From Adenophora triphylla var. japonica (lineage: Eukaryota; Streptophyta; Magnoliopsida; Asterales; Campanulaceae), in the NCBI GenBank assembly GCA_022495995.1, contig JAFEMH010002515.1, forward strand, positions 1 through 64,000: a stretch of 64,000 bases of DNA, in the 5' to 3' direction. Below, in pieces: positions 11,976 to 23,027 of the stretch. Position 1 is the first letter of the stretch. Each line of letters begins with the position of its first letter. The notes under the pieces are model-generated. The model worked only from the letters and a program-made list of their open reading frames with translations. It made no database searches and had not been told where the DNA came from. Both the position numbers and the translations under genes were made by a program.

Positions 11976-13457
11976 TGTTGGGTATGCATGTTTTAACCCT
12001 CCTATTTTGTATTAGATTTGATTGATACCATAACCTCCGTCTATTTTAAGGACTTTAGGACCCTATGTAATGAAGCTTAGACTTCAATTTTTTAGTTAAG
12101 TCCATTTTATAGATTAGGTTAAATTTAGGCTTGAAAGGCGGCACAAGACTCATTGGAATTGAGAATTGCGGTTCAATGTTTCAAACCGCTTCTTCCAACC
12201 GCCCTAGCAAAACCGCCCTTAGCATTTGCTTGGTGAAATCCTTTGTTTGAAACTACCCTTGAACTACTCCAGTGTAACCGCCTATGATGAACCGCACCTC
12301 GGCTTCATCATCAACCGCACTTTGCAACCTCACTAGAGTTACCAACCGCTCTGTCAAACCGCTGCTCAGGGCAGAAACAATGATTGAGACTTGAAGTAAA
12401 CCACCTTTTGTCATTATAATCCACATCGCAATACCCAATGTCAACCACCTTATCTTGTCACGTGATTGAAGTCGGAGAAGATCTGCAAGGATCTTGAAAA
12501 AGGTGACGGGTGTCGAACCTCATTGCTTGCGGTGGAGCATTATCGGCTTTATCTGCAACTGCTGTACAAAGGACAAAAGTGGTTCTTTGTGGACCAATAA
12601 GAAAGCATCAAGTAATCGTCCTTCAGCTGTGTCCAACGGCTACATTTTGGATGCTTGGGTATAAATACCCCTAATCTTCACCATTTGAAGATTGCTTGAA
12701 AAATAGAGAAATTGCTGTGTTCATCAGAAGTTGAAGCTCTGCCCAGAAATTCTTAGTCCTTTGAATCTTCATCTTCATACTTCAAGAAATATTCCCGGCC
12801 AATCAAGCATTAACACTTTCAAGAATCATTGTGCTCTACATCTCACAGATTTAAAGAGCCTTGATCTTGTTCTCACACACACACCTCATTTGTTCTAATC
12901 ACATAGATTAAACACTTGAGATACTGGCAGTTATAGTTTTGGATTTGTTCTTCATAGTAAAGATTTTATTGTACTTTGTAATCTCTCAAATACTTTATAT
13001 AAAATCTCTCTTAGAAATCCAAGACTAACCATCTTGGTAGTGGACGTAGATCGTTTATCGATTGAACCACTCCAAATAGCGTGTTCTTACTTTCTGCAAT
13101 TATATTTCTTGTGCTTACTAATTATTTATCTTTGTCTCTGTTTGATCTTTATTTAGATATCCATTATTGTGAAATAGTGTTTGGAGTTAACATTGTCAAA
13201 ACCTCACTTGTTTGTAAACCGCACGTACCAACTACTTTATTAAAACCGCTTTACAAACCTCCTCTATCAAAACCGCTTTGTAACTCTAAATATTCCGCTG
13301 TGCATTTTACACTATCACTTGCAGTCTATTATCAACTGCAAGAGAATTTTGTAAGCAAGAGGTTTAGTTTCTAAAAGAGGGCGAAAAATTTTAAACAGCT
13401 ATTCACCCCCCCCCTCTAGCTGTATTTTCACCCTTGTTGCCACCTTTGGGACCAACA
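11976..13457 (+). repeat. 3' LTR of the + Copia element
   Basis: It runs from TGTTGGGTATG to GGGACCAACA (1482 bp) and is homologous along its length to the inverted copy at 21560-23027: the same start, the same TTAGTTAAGTCCATTTTATAG block, and the same end next to a run of C (CACCCCCC). Several AACCGC motifs cluster at 12180-12360 and 13215-13275. A TATA-like GTATAAATA lies near 12658-12667, about two-fifths into the LTR, as expected for the U3 promoter. Confidence 0.88.
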
Positions 13458-15202
13458 CTTGGCTCCTGAATCTTGATTCCACCAGGTCTTCTTGGTGGAT
13501 CAACAAAGGAGGCTTTCTTCTTTGGAAGATCAACTGCTTTATCTTTTCCCTTGGCCTTCCTAGCCACTTCCCTTGGGTCCTCAGCTTCTTTGATTTTCTC
13601 AACACAATCATCTTTAGTAATTTTCTTCTGTCCTTTTAGAGGCACAAACTCTTCTTGGGGATCCTTTTTCCAAAACTGAATATACAGTTCATTGTCAAAC
13701 TTTGTCCTGAAAATTTGCATTGTTTTTCTTGTGAATATCTTGGCTTTTGGAATTTCAGCCTGAAGTTCTTGATGCCTGTCAATGTATTTGCTTATCTTCT
13801 CAGTTTGAGCCAGAATAAGGGAAATGAGCCTGGTATGAGTTCTGTACTTGTTATGACCAGCAGCCTCATTCTTTTGATATTCAAGAATACTGGCTAACAG
13901 ACGTTGGAAGATGATCTTGGGCCAATGTAGTCTCTTACCAAGAAATATAGCTGCAGAAATCTTCCACTGATCATTGTTGAAATTTGCTTGATTTCCAGTT
14001 TTGCAAAAGAAAGAGTGTCCAACAAGATGGCTGATATGATACATCAGTTCATCAAAACTTTTTCTTGGAGTTGTGGTTACAGCAGTGCTCCCAATTAATG
14101 ACACCGATAGATCATCTAAATCCTTTTGATCTAGTTCCATAGGGTCAGTTCTGCCAATGGGAATGTTGAGAACAAAGGCAATATCTTCATAGTCTATATC
14201 CAAAGGAATTCCATGAATTTGAGTGCTAATTATCTTGATCCTTCTACCCTTATCATCTTTTACAACTAGTTCTCTGGCATAGTGAAAGAACTGATCCACC
14301 AAAGCAGGGACATGGATTGATTGCTTCATGTCAAAGAAGGGCATAACTCCAGACTTCTTAAACACTTTCAGCAGAACTCTACCAAGAGCATCTTGAGCCA
14401 GATCTTTGCGGTCAATAACCCACCCATGTATAAAATGACTAGTATTCTGCAATAATAGAAAATGTTAGAACATAGAGAAATATATGTAAGTGCGGTTGAC
14501 CGTAGTTTCAGGTAGCGTGCGGTCGACCGTAATCTAGGGAGAAAGAGCAAGTCTTATGCGGTCGACCGTGATATATGCGGTCAACCGTGATTTGGGTAAA
14601 AACACGCAAGTAAAATTTATAAGCAAAATTTTAGATTAAAAAGGTTAAACAAGATTAATCGGAATTATAACCAAAATATATAGAATTTCCCAGAAATTCA
14701 TATGAACATTTGAAGAACATGAAGAACTCGAAGAACATGAAGAACAAAATTTCCAGATTTTACAGAGCATGTTTAAAAATCATATTTTCTTGCTTTTAAT
14801 ATAGGGAATTTCACTTAATCCAACAAAAATATATGATTTAACTCAAATAAATTGCAGAAATTGAGTTCAAAACCCATAAAACTCAAAACTTAGGTTTAAC
14901 AAAGTTCTTCATTTTGAACAATCAAAGCACCTTTTAAACATGAAATAAACTATATTCATGAGTTTCTAATGAAGAATCGGACATGGATAAGCAAAATTTT
15001 AAGTAAATAGCAACAAAAATGACATTTCTAAGCAACTGGGTTTCCCATTTTTCCGACAGAGACGAACGGACTATTTGAAATTCAAAAACTCAAGGTTGCA
15101 GAAATGGAAATGTCTTACCATTATCACGAATTTTGATATGTTGGATTCACTGTTTGATTCCTCTGAGGTATTTTGAGTGGAATCCGATGGAGAGTGAGAC
15201 AT
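13458..15202 (-). pseudogene. spliced post-pol gene, 3' end cut off
   Basis: Exon 1 (15202-15119) encodes 28 residues starting MSHSPSDSTQNTSEES and ending at GTAAGAC. The intron ends in TATTGCAG, and exon 2 starts at 14446 (NTSHFIHGWVIDRKDL) and runs open for about 330 codons to the junction at 13458. Exon 2 contains GIPLDIDYEDIAFVLNIPIG, LVGHSFFCKTGNQ and LHWPKIIFQRLLASI, resembling the family annotated as putative plant transposon protein, followed by a lysine-rich tail. The last 19 residues of the open frame before its stop come from antisense LTR sequence of the inserted element. A TATAAAA touches the exon 1 ATG and is too close to be its promoter. Function unknown; the shared exon structure with the + element argues that this is a real gene of the family. 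Confidence 0.65.
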
Positions 15203-15852
15203 TTTATAGAGAGAATTTTTAGAGAGATAAAGTAGAGAGAGAAAGAAGAAGACAAAGTGAAGGACGGATTTGTGCAGGTGACAGGTGACAGAGAAGGATG
15301 AGAAGTGGAGAAGTGGAAACGGGGGTTATGGAGGGAAGTTAGTGCACAGTAATGTCCTTTGTGTAAGAGGATAGTCCTTTTGTCTTCACTATGACAGCCA
15401 ATGGGGGCTGAACATGTGGCAATTTAAATTAAAATATTTATCCTATAAAAATTTGAATTAAATAAATACGAGGGAAAAATAATTGCAAAAGTACCCTTGT
15501 GCAATTATCTTGTCCTAATATGGACAAGTCCCAGACATTACAAGAAGTTAGAATACTTACCTGATGTCTTCAAGAATACGGCTAAGTATGACAATTATGA
15601 GCCAAACGGTTGACCGTATTAAATGCTTCTATAAAGCCTAGAAATGATGCGTTAAGGCTCATGCGGTCCAGTCTTATGCGGTCCACTAGAGAATTGATAA
15701 AACATTTTGGCATGCTAAAGGACTGGTGCGGTCGACCGTGCATTGTATAGGCTTGGTGCGGTCGACCGTGAAGAATGGAATGGGCCATTCTTATTGACCT
15801 TTTCTTGAACTTAAAACACACAATTGTTAGTTTAAAAAAATATGGACAAGTT
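15203..15852 (-). other. spacer between pol and post-pol gene with palindromic motifs
   Basis: There is no coding frame of note. Copies of GCGGTCGACCGT lie at about 15728 and 15757, with half-copies (ATGCGGTCC) at about 15663 and 15676 and a variant (CGGTTGACCG) near 15608. The corresponding spacer in the + element carries AACCGC motifs. Confidence 0.5.
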
Positions 15853-18800
15853 TTACTTGAGTTCTAACATACCCATTTCTCCTCTTAAGAACACGAATCT
15901 CTTAGAGTCTAGAGCTTTGGTAAGAATATCTGCAATTTGATTGTCAGTACCAATATGCTCTAAATGAATGTTACCTTTTTCAAAATGATCCTTGAGAAAG
16001 TGATATTTGATATCGATGTGTTTGGTTTTAGAGTGCATAACAGGGTTGTTTGATACTGCAATGGCTGATGTATTGTCACAATAGATTGGACAATTTCCTT
16101 CATGAATGCCATAGTCAACCAGTTGTTGCTTTATCCACGATATCGACAACGGCGGCTCAGCGGCAATATATTTAGCCTCCGTTGTTGAGACAGACACTGA
16201 AGCTTGTTTCTTGCTGGCCCATGAAACAAGTCGATTTCCAAGGAAATGACAAGTCCCACTAGTGCTCTTCCTGTCAATTGTGCAAGCTGCATAATCTGCA
16301 TCTGAGTAACCTGTAAGATCAAAGGATGGTTCTTTGGAATACCAAAGTCCAAGGTTAATAGTCCCAGATAAATAACGAATAATACGTTTTACAGCTATAA
16401 GATGTGCTTCTATAGGATCTGCTTGATAGCGAGCACAAACGCAAACACTGAACATGATATCTGGTCTACTAGCAGTTAGATATAGTAAGGAGCCAATCAT
16501 ACCTCTATACAAAGTTTAATCAACTTTCTTACCTTTCAAGTCTTTGTCTAACTTGTTACCTGTAGCCATAGGAGTGTCGTATGCTTTTGCATTTTCAAGT
16601 CCAAATTTCTTGATTAAGTCTTTAGTGTATTTTGCCTGGCTAAGGAAGATGCCTTCATCACATTGCTTGATTTGGAGCCCAAGGAAGAATGTGAGTTCTC
16701 CCATCATGCTCATCTCAAATTTGCTTTTCATAAGCTTCTCAAAATGCTTACACAAAATTTCATTAGTAGAGCCAAAAATGATATCATCAACATATATTTG
16801 AATAAGTAGAGTGTGATAATTATATTTGGCAATGAAAAGAGTTGTGTCAATTTTACCTCGTTTGAAGACCTTTTCTAAAAGAAATTTCGATAGAGTATCA
16901 TACCATGCTCTTGGAGCTTGTTTGAGTCCATACAAAGCTTTTTGGAGTTTGTAGACATGATCAGCATGTTTGTTGTCTTCAAATCCAGGAGGTTGTGCAA
17001 CATAGACTGTCTCTTGAAGTTCACCATTGAGAAATGCGCTCTTCACATCCATTTGATAAAGCTTGAATCTTTTGAAGGAGGCATAAGCTAAGAAAATTCT
17101 AATAGCTTCAAGTCTTGCAACGGGGACAAAGGTTTCATCGTAATCGATTCCTTCTTCTTGTCTATATCCTTGTGCAACCAACCTTGCTTTGTTTCTTGTG
17201 ATGCTTCCATTCTCATCCATCTTGTTTCTAAACACCTATTTTGTACCAATCACTCCTTGATCTTTTGGTCTTGGAACTAAAGTCCAAACTTTACATCTTT
17301 CGAATTGGTTGAGCTCTTCTTGCATAGCCACAACCCAACTTGAATCTTGGAGTGCTTCATCAACTTTCTTTGGTTCAATTTGAGATATAAGCGAAGTATA
17401 CTCATCATAGTGAGATCTCCTTGTTTGAACCCCAGAGAACAAATCACCAATGATGTTATCAATTGGATGATCTCTAACCTCATGAATATCTGGAGGTAAG
17501 TCTGGTTGAGTTATTTGTTGTTGAAGATCTTTAATAGGTACATCATTTGAGCCATCAAAGTAAGTGAGTTGAGGTATAGGCTCTATGAAATTTATGGGAT
17601 TAGATTCAACTGCATCATCTTCTGAGTGAACATCTTCAGTAGGAACTTCTGATGTTGGATTTGAAAAATTTGGTGCGGTTGATGTTGATGGATTTCCTTG
17701 AGTTGAGTGATTTTATGATCTAGGTGCAGTTTGAGGAGGATTACCTGTCTCATTAGGCTCAGCAAAATCATCAGCAACATTTGGAGCCAAATGTGGCTCA
17801 AGGAGAAAATGTTCATCAAAAGTAACATGAACAGATTCTACTATCTTTAAACTATTTTTATTGAAAACACGAAAATCTTTAGAATATTTGGCATACCCAA
17901 CAAAAATACCTTCATCTGCTTTAGGAGCGAATTTACCTCGATGTTCTTTTCCATTGTATAGAATAAAGCATTTGCATCCAAAAATTTTGAAGAAGGCTAT
18001 GTTGGGGGTTCTTCCTCTCCAAAGTTCATATGGAGTTTTGTTGTAGGTCTTGTTGATGAGGGATCGATTTTGAGTGAAGCAAGCTGTATTGGTAGCTTCA
18101 GCCCAAAAGTATTGTGGTAGCTTGGCTTCAGCGAGCATTGTCTTACCAGCCTCAATCAACGTTCTATTCTTTATTTCCACAACTCCATTTTGTTGTGGAA
18201 CTCCAGCAGCAGAGAAGTTATGATCAATACCATGGTCGTCACAGTATTGAGCTACTCCGTTATTTTTGAATTCTGTTCCATGATCTGATCTAACACTAAC
18301 GATGTCATCTTCTTTTTGTGTTTGGAGCTGTCTAAAGAGTGCGGTCAAGATATCATAACAATCATCTTTGGAGATCATCATTTCGACCCATGTATATCTT
18401 GAGTGATCATCCACCACAACTCAAGTATATTTATTTCCTCCAATGCTTGCGATGGTGACAGGTCCAAACATATCGATGTGAAGTAGTTGCAAACATCTTG
18501 AAGTTGAAGGCACGGTCTTGCTGGAGAAAGATGCCTTGGGTTGTTTGCCAAGTTGACATGCGGCGCACTTCTTGTCGTGGTGATCAACTACTTTGGGTAG
18601 ACCACGAACTAGACTTTCTCTTCCAATCTTAGATAGATACTTGAAGTTCAAATGACTAAGTCTTTTGTGCCACAGCCAACTATTTTCACTCACACTTTTT
18701 GCTACAAAACAAAGATTAGTAAGATTGCAAGCAGAATTAAAATCGATAATATAAACATTACTCTTACGAATCCCTTTGAGCAAAGTGTCCGAATGTGCCA

Positions 18801-19588
18801 TCTTTGATAAAACAATTTGTTGAAGTAAAGTTGCAGTGCAATCCTTTGTCACAAAATTGAGATATGGAGAGAAGATTATGCTTGAGTCCTTTGACTAGAG
18901 ATACTTCTTTTATAGTGATATTTCCTTTTCGAATGACTCCATATCCTATTGTCTTTCCTTTGTTGTTATCCCCAAACGTTACTGATGGACCATTTTCTTC
19001 ACGGACATCTTCCAGCAAGGTGATATCTCCGGTCATGTGTCTTGAACGGCCCTTTGTCGAGATACCATTCATTTGAATTTGCCTTGGAAGATCCGGCCAT
19101 GAAGCGAGAGGACATATAAAAATAAACATTTAAGCATGAGGTCCCCTTTATTCTTTTGGGTCACAGGGTTAGCACCTTTTAACGACCCACACCTGTTTGA
19201 CCGAAGGCGGATTATGTCTTCGAGCATTAGGTGTGAATCTTAAAAGGCATTCAGCAGCCGAGTGACCATAACCATCACACACAAAACAATGGTGAAAGCT
19301 ACAAGTATCATGTGTTTTTACTAACTCTTTACTTTTCTTAAGAGTTGCATGCGGTTTGGGAGCAGTGATTTTAGCTTTGACAAAGGAAACTGGCTTTGGC
19401 TTGACTACGTATTTTCTAGGAGCATTCTTCTTGCTTTTGAAGGCAGGAGGAATGGTCGAAGAAGAAGGGCGGTCAGCCTTGCAGTTGCCAGCACCACCAA
19501 TTCCACCAGAAGTGGTTGGAGTAGGGATGCGGCCAACTCCATAAGCCATGTTCTCCGAATCATCAATCTCAGAATCCTTTTCTTTCAT
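15853..19588 (-). pseudogene. pol polyprotein of the minus Copia element, several frame breaks
   Basis: Reading down the minus strand: second CCHC finger (CFVCDGYGHSAAEC, about 19270), protease with D-K-G and RHMTGD (about 19060), GAG-pre-integrase (LWHKRLSHLNFKYL, about 18660), integrase core with HIDMFGP, SDHGTEF and NGVVEIKN (18480-18160), RT (FRNKMDENG at about 17230; YVDD at about 16790 as [10 protein letters not shown]), and RNase H ending at 15853. Open pieces are 19588-19169, 19129-18764, 18852-18421, 18417-17713, 17442-17236, 17235-16516 and 16512-15853. Several joins are single stops; others are frameshifts. The active-site acidic residues are still readable, so decay is recent compared with the + copy. 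Confidence 0.9.
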
Positions 19589-19788
19589 CTGAGAGTCCTT
19601 CCCAAACTTTGGGTAGACATAATTGAATTTATGTTGTCCTTTACCCTTAGGATTAGCATGCTTTCTCTTAGGAATTTCTTTAGTTAGTTTTGAAATTTCC
19701 TCATCCTTTTCACTATCGGATGCACACTTCTCTTCTTCACCGGATCCAAAACCTAGACCCTCCTTAATTCCATTGGAAATTTGGGAGT

Positions 19789-21483
19789 CTATGATTTGAT
19801 CTGCGGTGGATTTTGACTTGAGCCACCCATCAATAATCTTTTGAAGATCGTTATTTGAGTGACCAAATCATTATTTCGGAGTTGAAGTGCAGCAACCTTA
19901 GTTTCGAGGATGTGGTTTTGGTCAGCAAGAGGAGTCATACTTTTGATTTGGCCCTTAAGATTTGAGATTTCGGACCTCATCACAGTTTTCTCCGTCTTGA
20001 GCTGAGAAATTTCATCGGTTGATAGTGATAGAGCTTTCTTAACATTTTCAAACCTTTGGATCATCACTTCAGCCTTTTTAAACATCTCTTCTTGATCCAT
20101 GGGGGAAATCTCATTGACCCTTTTTGAAACTTTTGGAATTGATTTATCTTTTGAAGATGTTTCATTTTTGGATGGAAAGATGGGGCGAGAAAATGAACAA
20201 TTTCCAATTTTGGTGCTTGGAGTGAGGTCAAAGTTTCTATAGTCCACACTGTCAACCACAAGCTTGGTTTTCTTTGAAATCACCTCATTCCTCTTTTTGA
20301 GCGACTCATCGTGAACTTCATCTTCTAAGTCACTAGAAGCATCCTCAGCTATGAGGCAGAGATTTACCTCTTCGGTACTCTCATCGTTGTCTTCATCAGA
20401 ATCAGTTTCGATCCAAGTTGCAAGTTCTTTAGAATTCTCTTCTTCTTCAGCAACCATTCCCTTTCGTTGAGAAAATTTCGAAGGGAAAGTTTTCTTTTTC
20501 AAATACTCATATTTAGGTTGAGGACACTCTGAAGCAAAATGACCAGGCTTTCTACAATTGTAGCAAACAAGGTCACTCTTTTTCTTTGAGTTACTCACCT
20601 TTGAAGATGTTGCTGGATATTTACCTTTTGAAAACGGTTTTGAATTTTTGCGAAATTTTTGAAATCGTTTTACAAACATGGCAAAATCCTCATCATCCAT
20701 ATCGATGAGAGAAGAAGTTGAAATACTAGGATCTGAGGTAGGCTTTGAGGGTTTCTCCACATGATCAACAACAGACATAGAAAGTGATTTTCCCTTTCCC
20801 TCGACTTCTTCAATATGTTGTAATTTTAACTCATAAACTTTAAGGTTTGCATATAAATTACTGAGAGTCCATGTATTTAACTGTTTTGAATCTTCGAGGG
20901 AAGTTGCTTTGTGCATCCATTTGGATCCCAGAGCAGAAAGGAATGTCATGTTAATTTCTTTATCAGTTAAAACTTTACCTAGAGATAAGCAAGCATTTAC
21001 TACCTCAACATAGCGATCGTAGGTTTGACGTAGAGATTCATTGGGTAGTCTGTTGAAACTGCTGTATCTCCTTTCAACTTCAAATTTCTTGCTTTCCTTG
21101 CATTGATCATCACCTTCGAGATAGTTTTCAATAGAGTCCCACATCTCCTTTGCAGTCTTGCATTTGAGTACCTTCTGATAGGTGGAAGTGGGTAATGTTC
21201 CGGAAATGATATTTCTGGCTTTGCTATCCAATGCAACATACTTTCTTTCTTCGTCAGTCCATTCCGTCTTCAGCTTTTTGACTTCAGGAACTTCGGTATT
21301 GGTAGTTGCATCAGTATTGGATTTCATTGGAACAAAAGGTTCATCGTTGATACAATCAACCAGCCTTTCATCTATTGACTCTAAATGAATTAGCATTCGA
21401 TCTTTCCAGATATCGAAGTGATCTTCATCCAACATAGGAATGTGTGAATAGTTAATCGTTGCCATAGCTCTTGAAGTTGCCAT
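19789..21483 (-). CDS. gag protein of the minus Copia element
   Basis: One open frame of 564 codons from ATG at 21483. The N-terminal part has the Copia gag signature (HFDIWKDRMLIHLESID, residues about 20-37), then a UBN2-type helical region with KEMWDSIENYLEG. A CCHC knuckle CYNCRKPGHFASEC is near residues 308-321, followed by an acidic stretch and a coiled-coil-like tail (VMIQRFENVKKALSLSTDEISQ). The start lies about 60 bases inside the PBS, as expected for the first gene. It ends in a stop before pol, which may be natural or the first lesion; in this family gag and pol are often one frame. It forms the virus-like particle and binds RNA. Confidence 0.88.
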   Translation of the reverse strand: MATSRAMATINYSHIPMLDEDHFDIWKDRMLIHLESIDERLVDCINDEPFVPMKSNTDATTNTEVPEVKKLKTEWTDEERKYVALDSKARNIISGTLPTSTYQKVLKCKTAKEMWDSIENYLEGDDQCKESKKFEVERRYSSFNRLPNESLRQTYDRYVEVVNACLSLGKVLTDKEINMTFLSALGSKWMHKATSLEDSKQLNTWTLSNLYANLKVYELKLQHIEEVEGKGKSLSMSVVDHVEKPSKPTSDPSISTSSLIDMDDEDFAMFVKRFQKFRKNSKPFSKGKYPATSSKVSNSKKKSDLVCYNCRKPGHFASECPQPKYEYLKKKTFPSKFSQRKGMVAEEEENSKELATWIETDSDEDNDESTEEVNLCLIAEDASSDLEDEVHDESLKKRNEVISKKTKLVVDSVDYRNFDLTPSTKIGNCSFSRPIFPSKNETSSKDKSIPKVSKRVNEISPMDQEEMFKKAEVMIQRFENVKKALSLSTDEISQLKTEKTVMRSEISNLKGQIKSMTPLADQNHILETKVAALQLRNNDLVTQITIFKRLLMGGSSQNPPQIKS

Positions 21484-21544
21484 GACGAATCGGCACCCAA
21501 GCTGTTAAGCTTGAAAAACAAAGAATAGTTTTATAAAGGTGTTT

Positions 21545-21557
21545 GGCTCTGATACCA
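21545..21557 (-). other. primer binding site, initiator Met-tRNA
   Basis: On the minus strand this reads TGGTATCAGAGCC, complementary to the 3' end of plant initiator Met-tRNA, two bases inside the 5' LTR. It fixes the element's orientation and the LTR edge. Confidence 0.9.
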
Positions 21558-21559
21558 CT

Positions 21560-23027
21560 TGTTGGTCCCAAAGGTGCAACAAGAGTATGAAAATAGCTAG
21601 AGGGGGGGTGAATAGATGTATAAAAATTTCTACTCTTTTTGAAAATTCAATCTTGGCTTACTTGGGCTGAAAGTGTGGTTAAGTAAAAACCAACTTTCAA
21701 GCTTAGTAAAATGCACAACGGAAGTTTCTAAGTATAAAAGCTTAGTAGTAAAAGGGGAGTGTGGTCGACCGCAAAAGTGAGAGTGTGGTCGACCGCAAGG
21801 TTGAAAATAGGCTTAGGCATATTTGTACTATAAACACAATTCAATATGGTGTTGGATGCAATTGAAGATCAAACACAAGAAATGATAGAAGAACTTTAAG
21901 AACACAAAAGTAAAGTGCAGGAAGTAATAACAAGATATTTGGAGAGGTTCAATCGTTAAAGATCTACGTCCTCTACCAAGATGGTTAGTCTTGGATTTTC
22001 TAATGGAGATAGTATATTTGATTTGAGTAGTTGTTACAAAGGAATACAAATTGAGAATCAATCAATCTCAAATCTAACTATCTTTTTCTATGAAGCTAAT
22101 CCTAGACAATAACCAGTGTGTGTGCAAGATTCAAGAGCTCTTTATAATGATAAAGAGAGAGCTTGATGAATCTATGGTGTTACAAAGGGCTTGAGAGATT
22201 TTCTGGGTTGGATAATCTTGAAGGCTTATAAGTGTTTGAAGATTCAAAGAAATCTGGAGATGATGAGCTTCAACACTTTGATAATTTTGACGTCTCTTTT
22301 AACTCAAGCTATCTTATTATCTTCATGCTTGAACACAAGGTCTATTTATAGCCTTGGGATGAAGATAGTCGTTGGAGTTTCGTGTTGAGCAAGCTTCAAG
22401 GACAATGTGCTGTTGATGTATAATTGGAGCACGTGTCCTTTGTAGTCTCCATGTTGCAGAGTTAGTGGCAAGGTGATATGCTGGTATGTCCTTTGTACGA
22501 AATAACCCAGCTGTCACCAATTTGAATTTTGAAGCAAATTCTGCAACGGTAAAATTCTCTGAGTTAACTCTGAGTTGTGATCAGAGTTAAATTCTCAATC
22601 TTCAATTTGATGATGTGCGGTCTGGCAAGACATGCGGTCAGGAATGAATTGCGGTCAGGATGCTGAGGCGGTTGGGATGTTGATGCGGTCCTTATGATGC
22701 GGTCCGGTCATGCTGTATGCGGTCATCCTTTGAATGCGGTGCAGGCATGCTCTATCTTTGTCATCCTTTGAATGCGGTCTGGGCATGCTCTATGCGGTCC
22801 ATGATGCGGTCGACCGCATGGTGTCAATTTTGAGCCAAAATTACTTAGAAATTTTAACCTAGAATGACCTACTCAAGCCTAAGTAACTTATACTATAAAA
22901 TGGACTTAACTAAAATTGAAGTTGTAAAACTTCATACATAATGTCCTATAGTCCATAAAAAATAAAATAGGTGATGGTGTCAATCAAATCAAGTAATAGG
23001 AGGGATTTATAATAAGCATACCCAACA
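21560..23027 (-). repeat. 5' LTR of the minus Copia element
   Basis: On the minus strand it runs from TGTTGGGTATG to GGGACCAACA (1468 bp) and is homologous to 11976-13457. The U3 part (22600-22820) is crowded with GCGGTC / GACCGC motifs, including a full GCGGTCGACCGC near 22807, and two GTGGTCGACCGC copies lie at about 21762 and 21786. A minus-strand TATA-like CTATAAATAG is near 22340. Confidence 0.9.

Larger units (their letters stand above)
1..13457 (+). mobile_element. Ty1/copia LTR retrotransposon, Sirevirus-like, 5' end outside window
   Basis: The window opens inside the gag zinc-knuckle region of a + strand Copia element, which continues through protease, integrase, reverse transcriptase and RNase H (to 4780), then about 7 kb more before a polypurine tract and a 3' LTR ending in CA at 13457. 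The order integrase before RT defines Copia. A long region between pol and the 3' LTR that holds an extra gene is a known trait of Sirevirus-type Copia elements. All frames are broken by indels and stops, so it is a dead copy. The 5' LTR must lie to the left of the window. The five bases after the LTR (CTTGG, 13458-13462) are the expected target duplication, but its partner cannot be seen. It interrupts the minus-strand element at 13458-23027. Confidence 0.85.
13458..23027 (-). mobile_element. Ty1/copia LTR retrotransposon, Sirevirus-like, truncated by nested insertion
   Basis: Read on the minus strand: 5' LTR (23027-21560), PBS complementary to initiator-Met tRNA, gag, pol, and the first part of a spliced post-pol gene, which stops abruptly at 13458 where the + element's LTR begins. 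It belongs to the same family as the + element but is better preserved: gag is one open frame of 564 codons. The missing 3' LTR should lie beyond the left edge of the window, on the far side of the + element. Confidence 0.88.

Noticed and set aside
15203..15215. TATAAAA next to the post-pol ATG on the minus strand as a promoter
   Set aside because: It touches the ATG, so a start site 25-30 bases downstream would fall inside the coding region; the true promoter must be further upstream.
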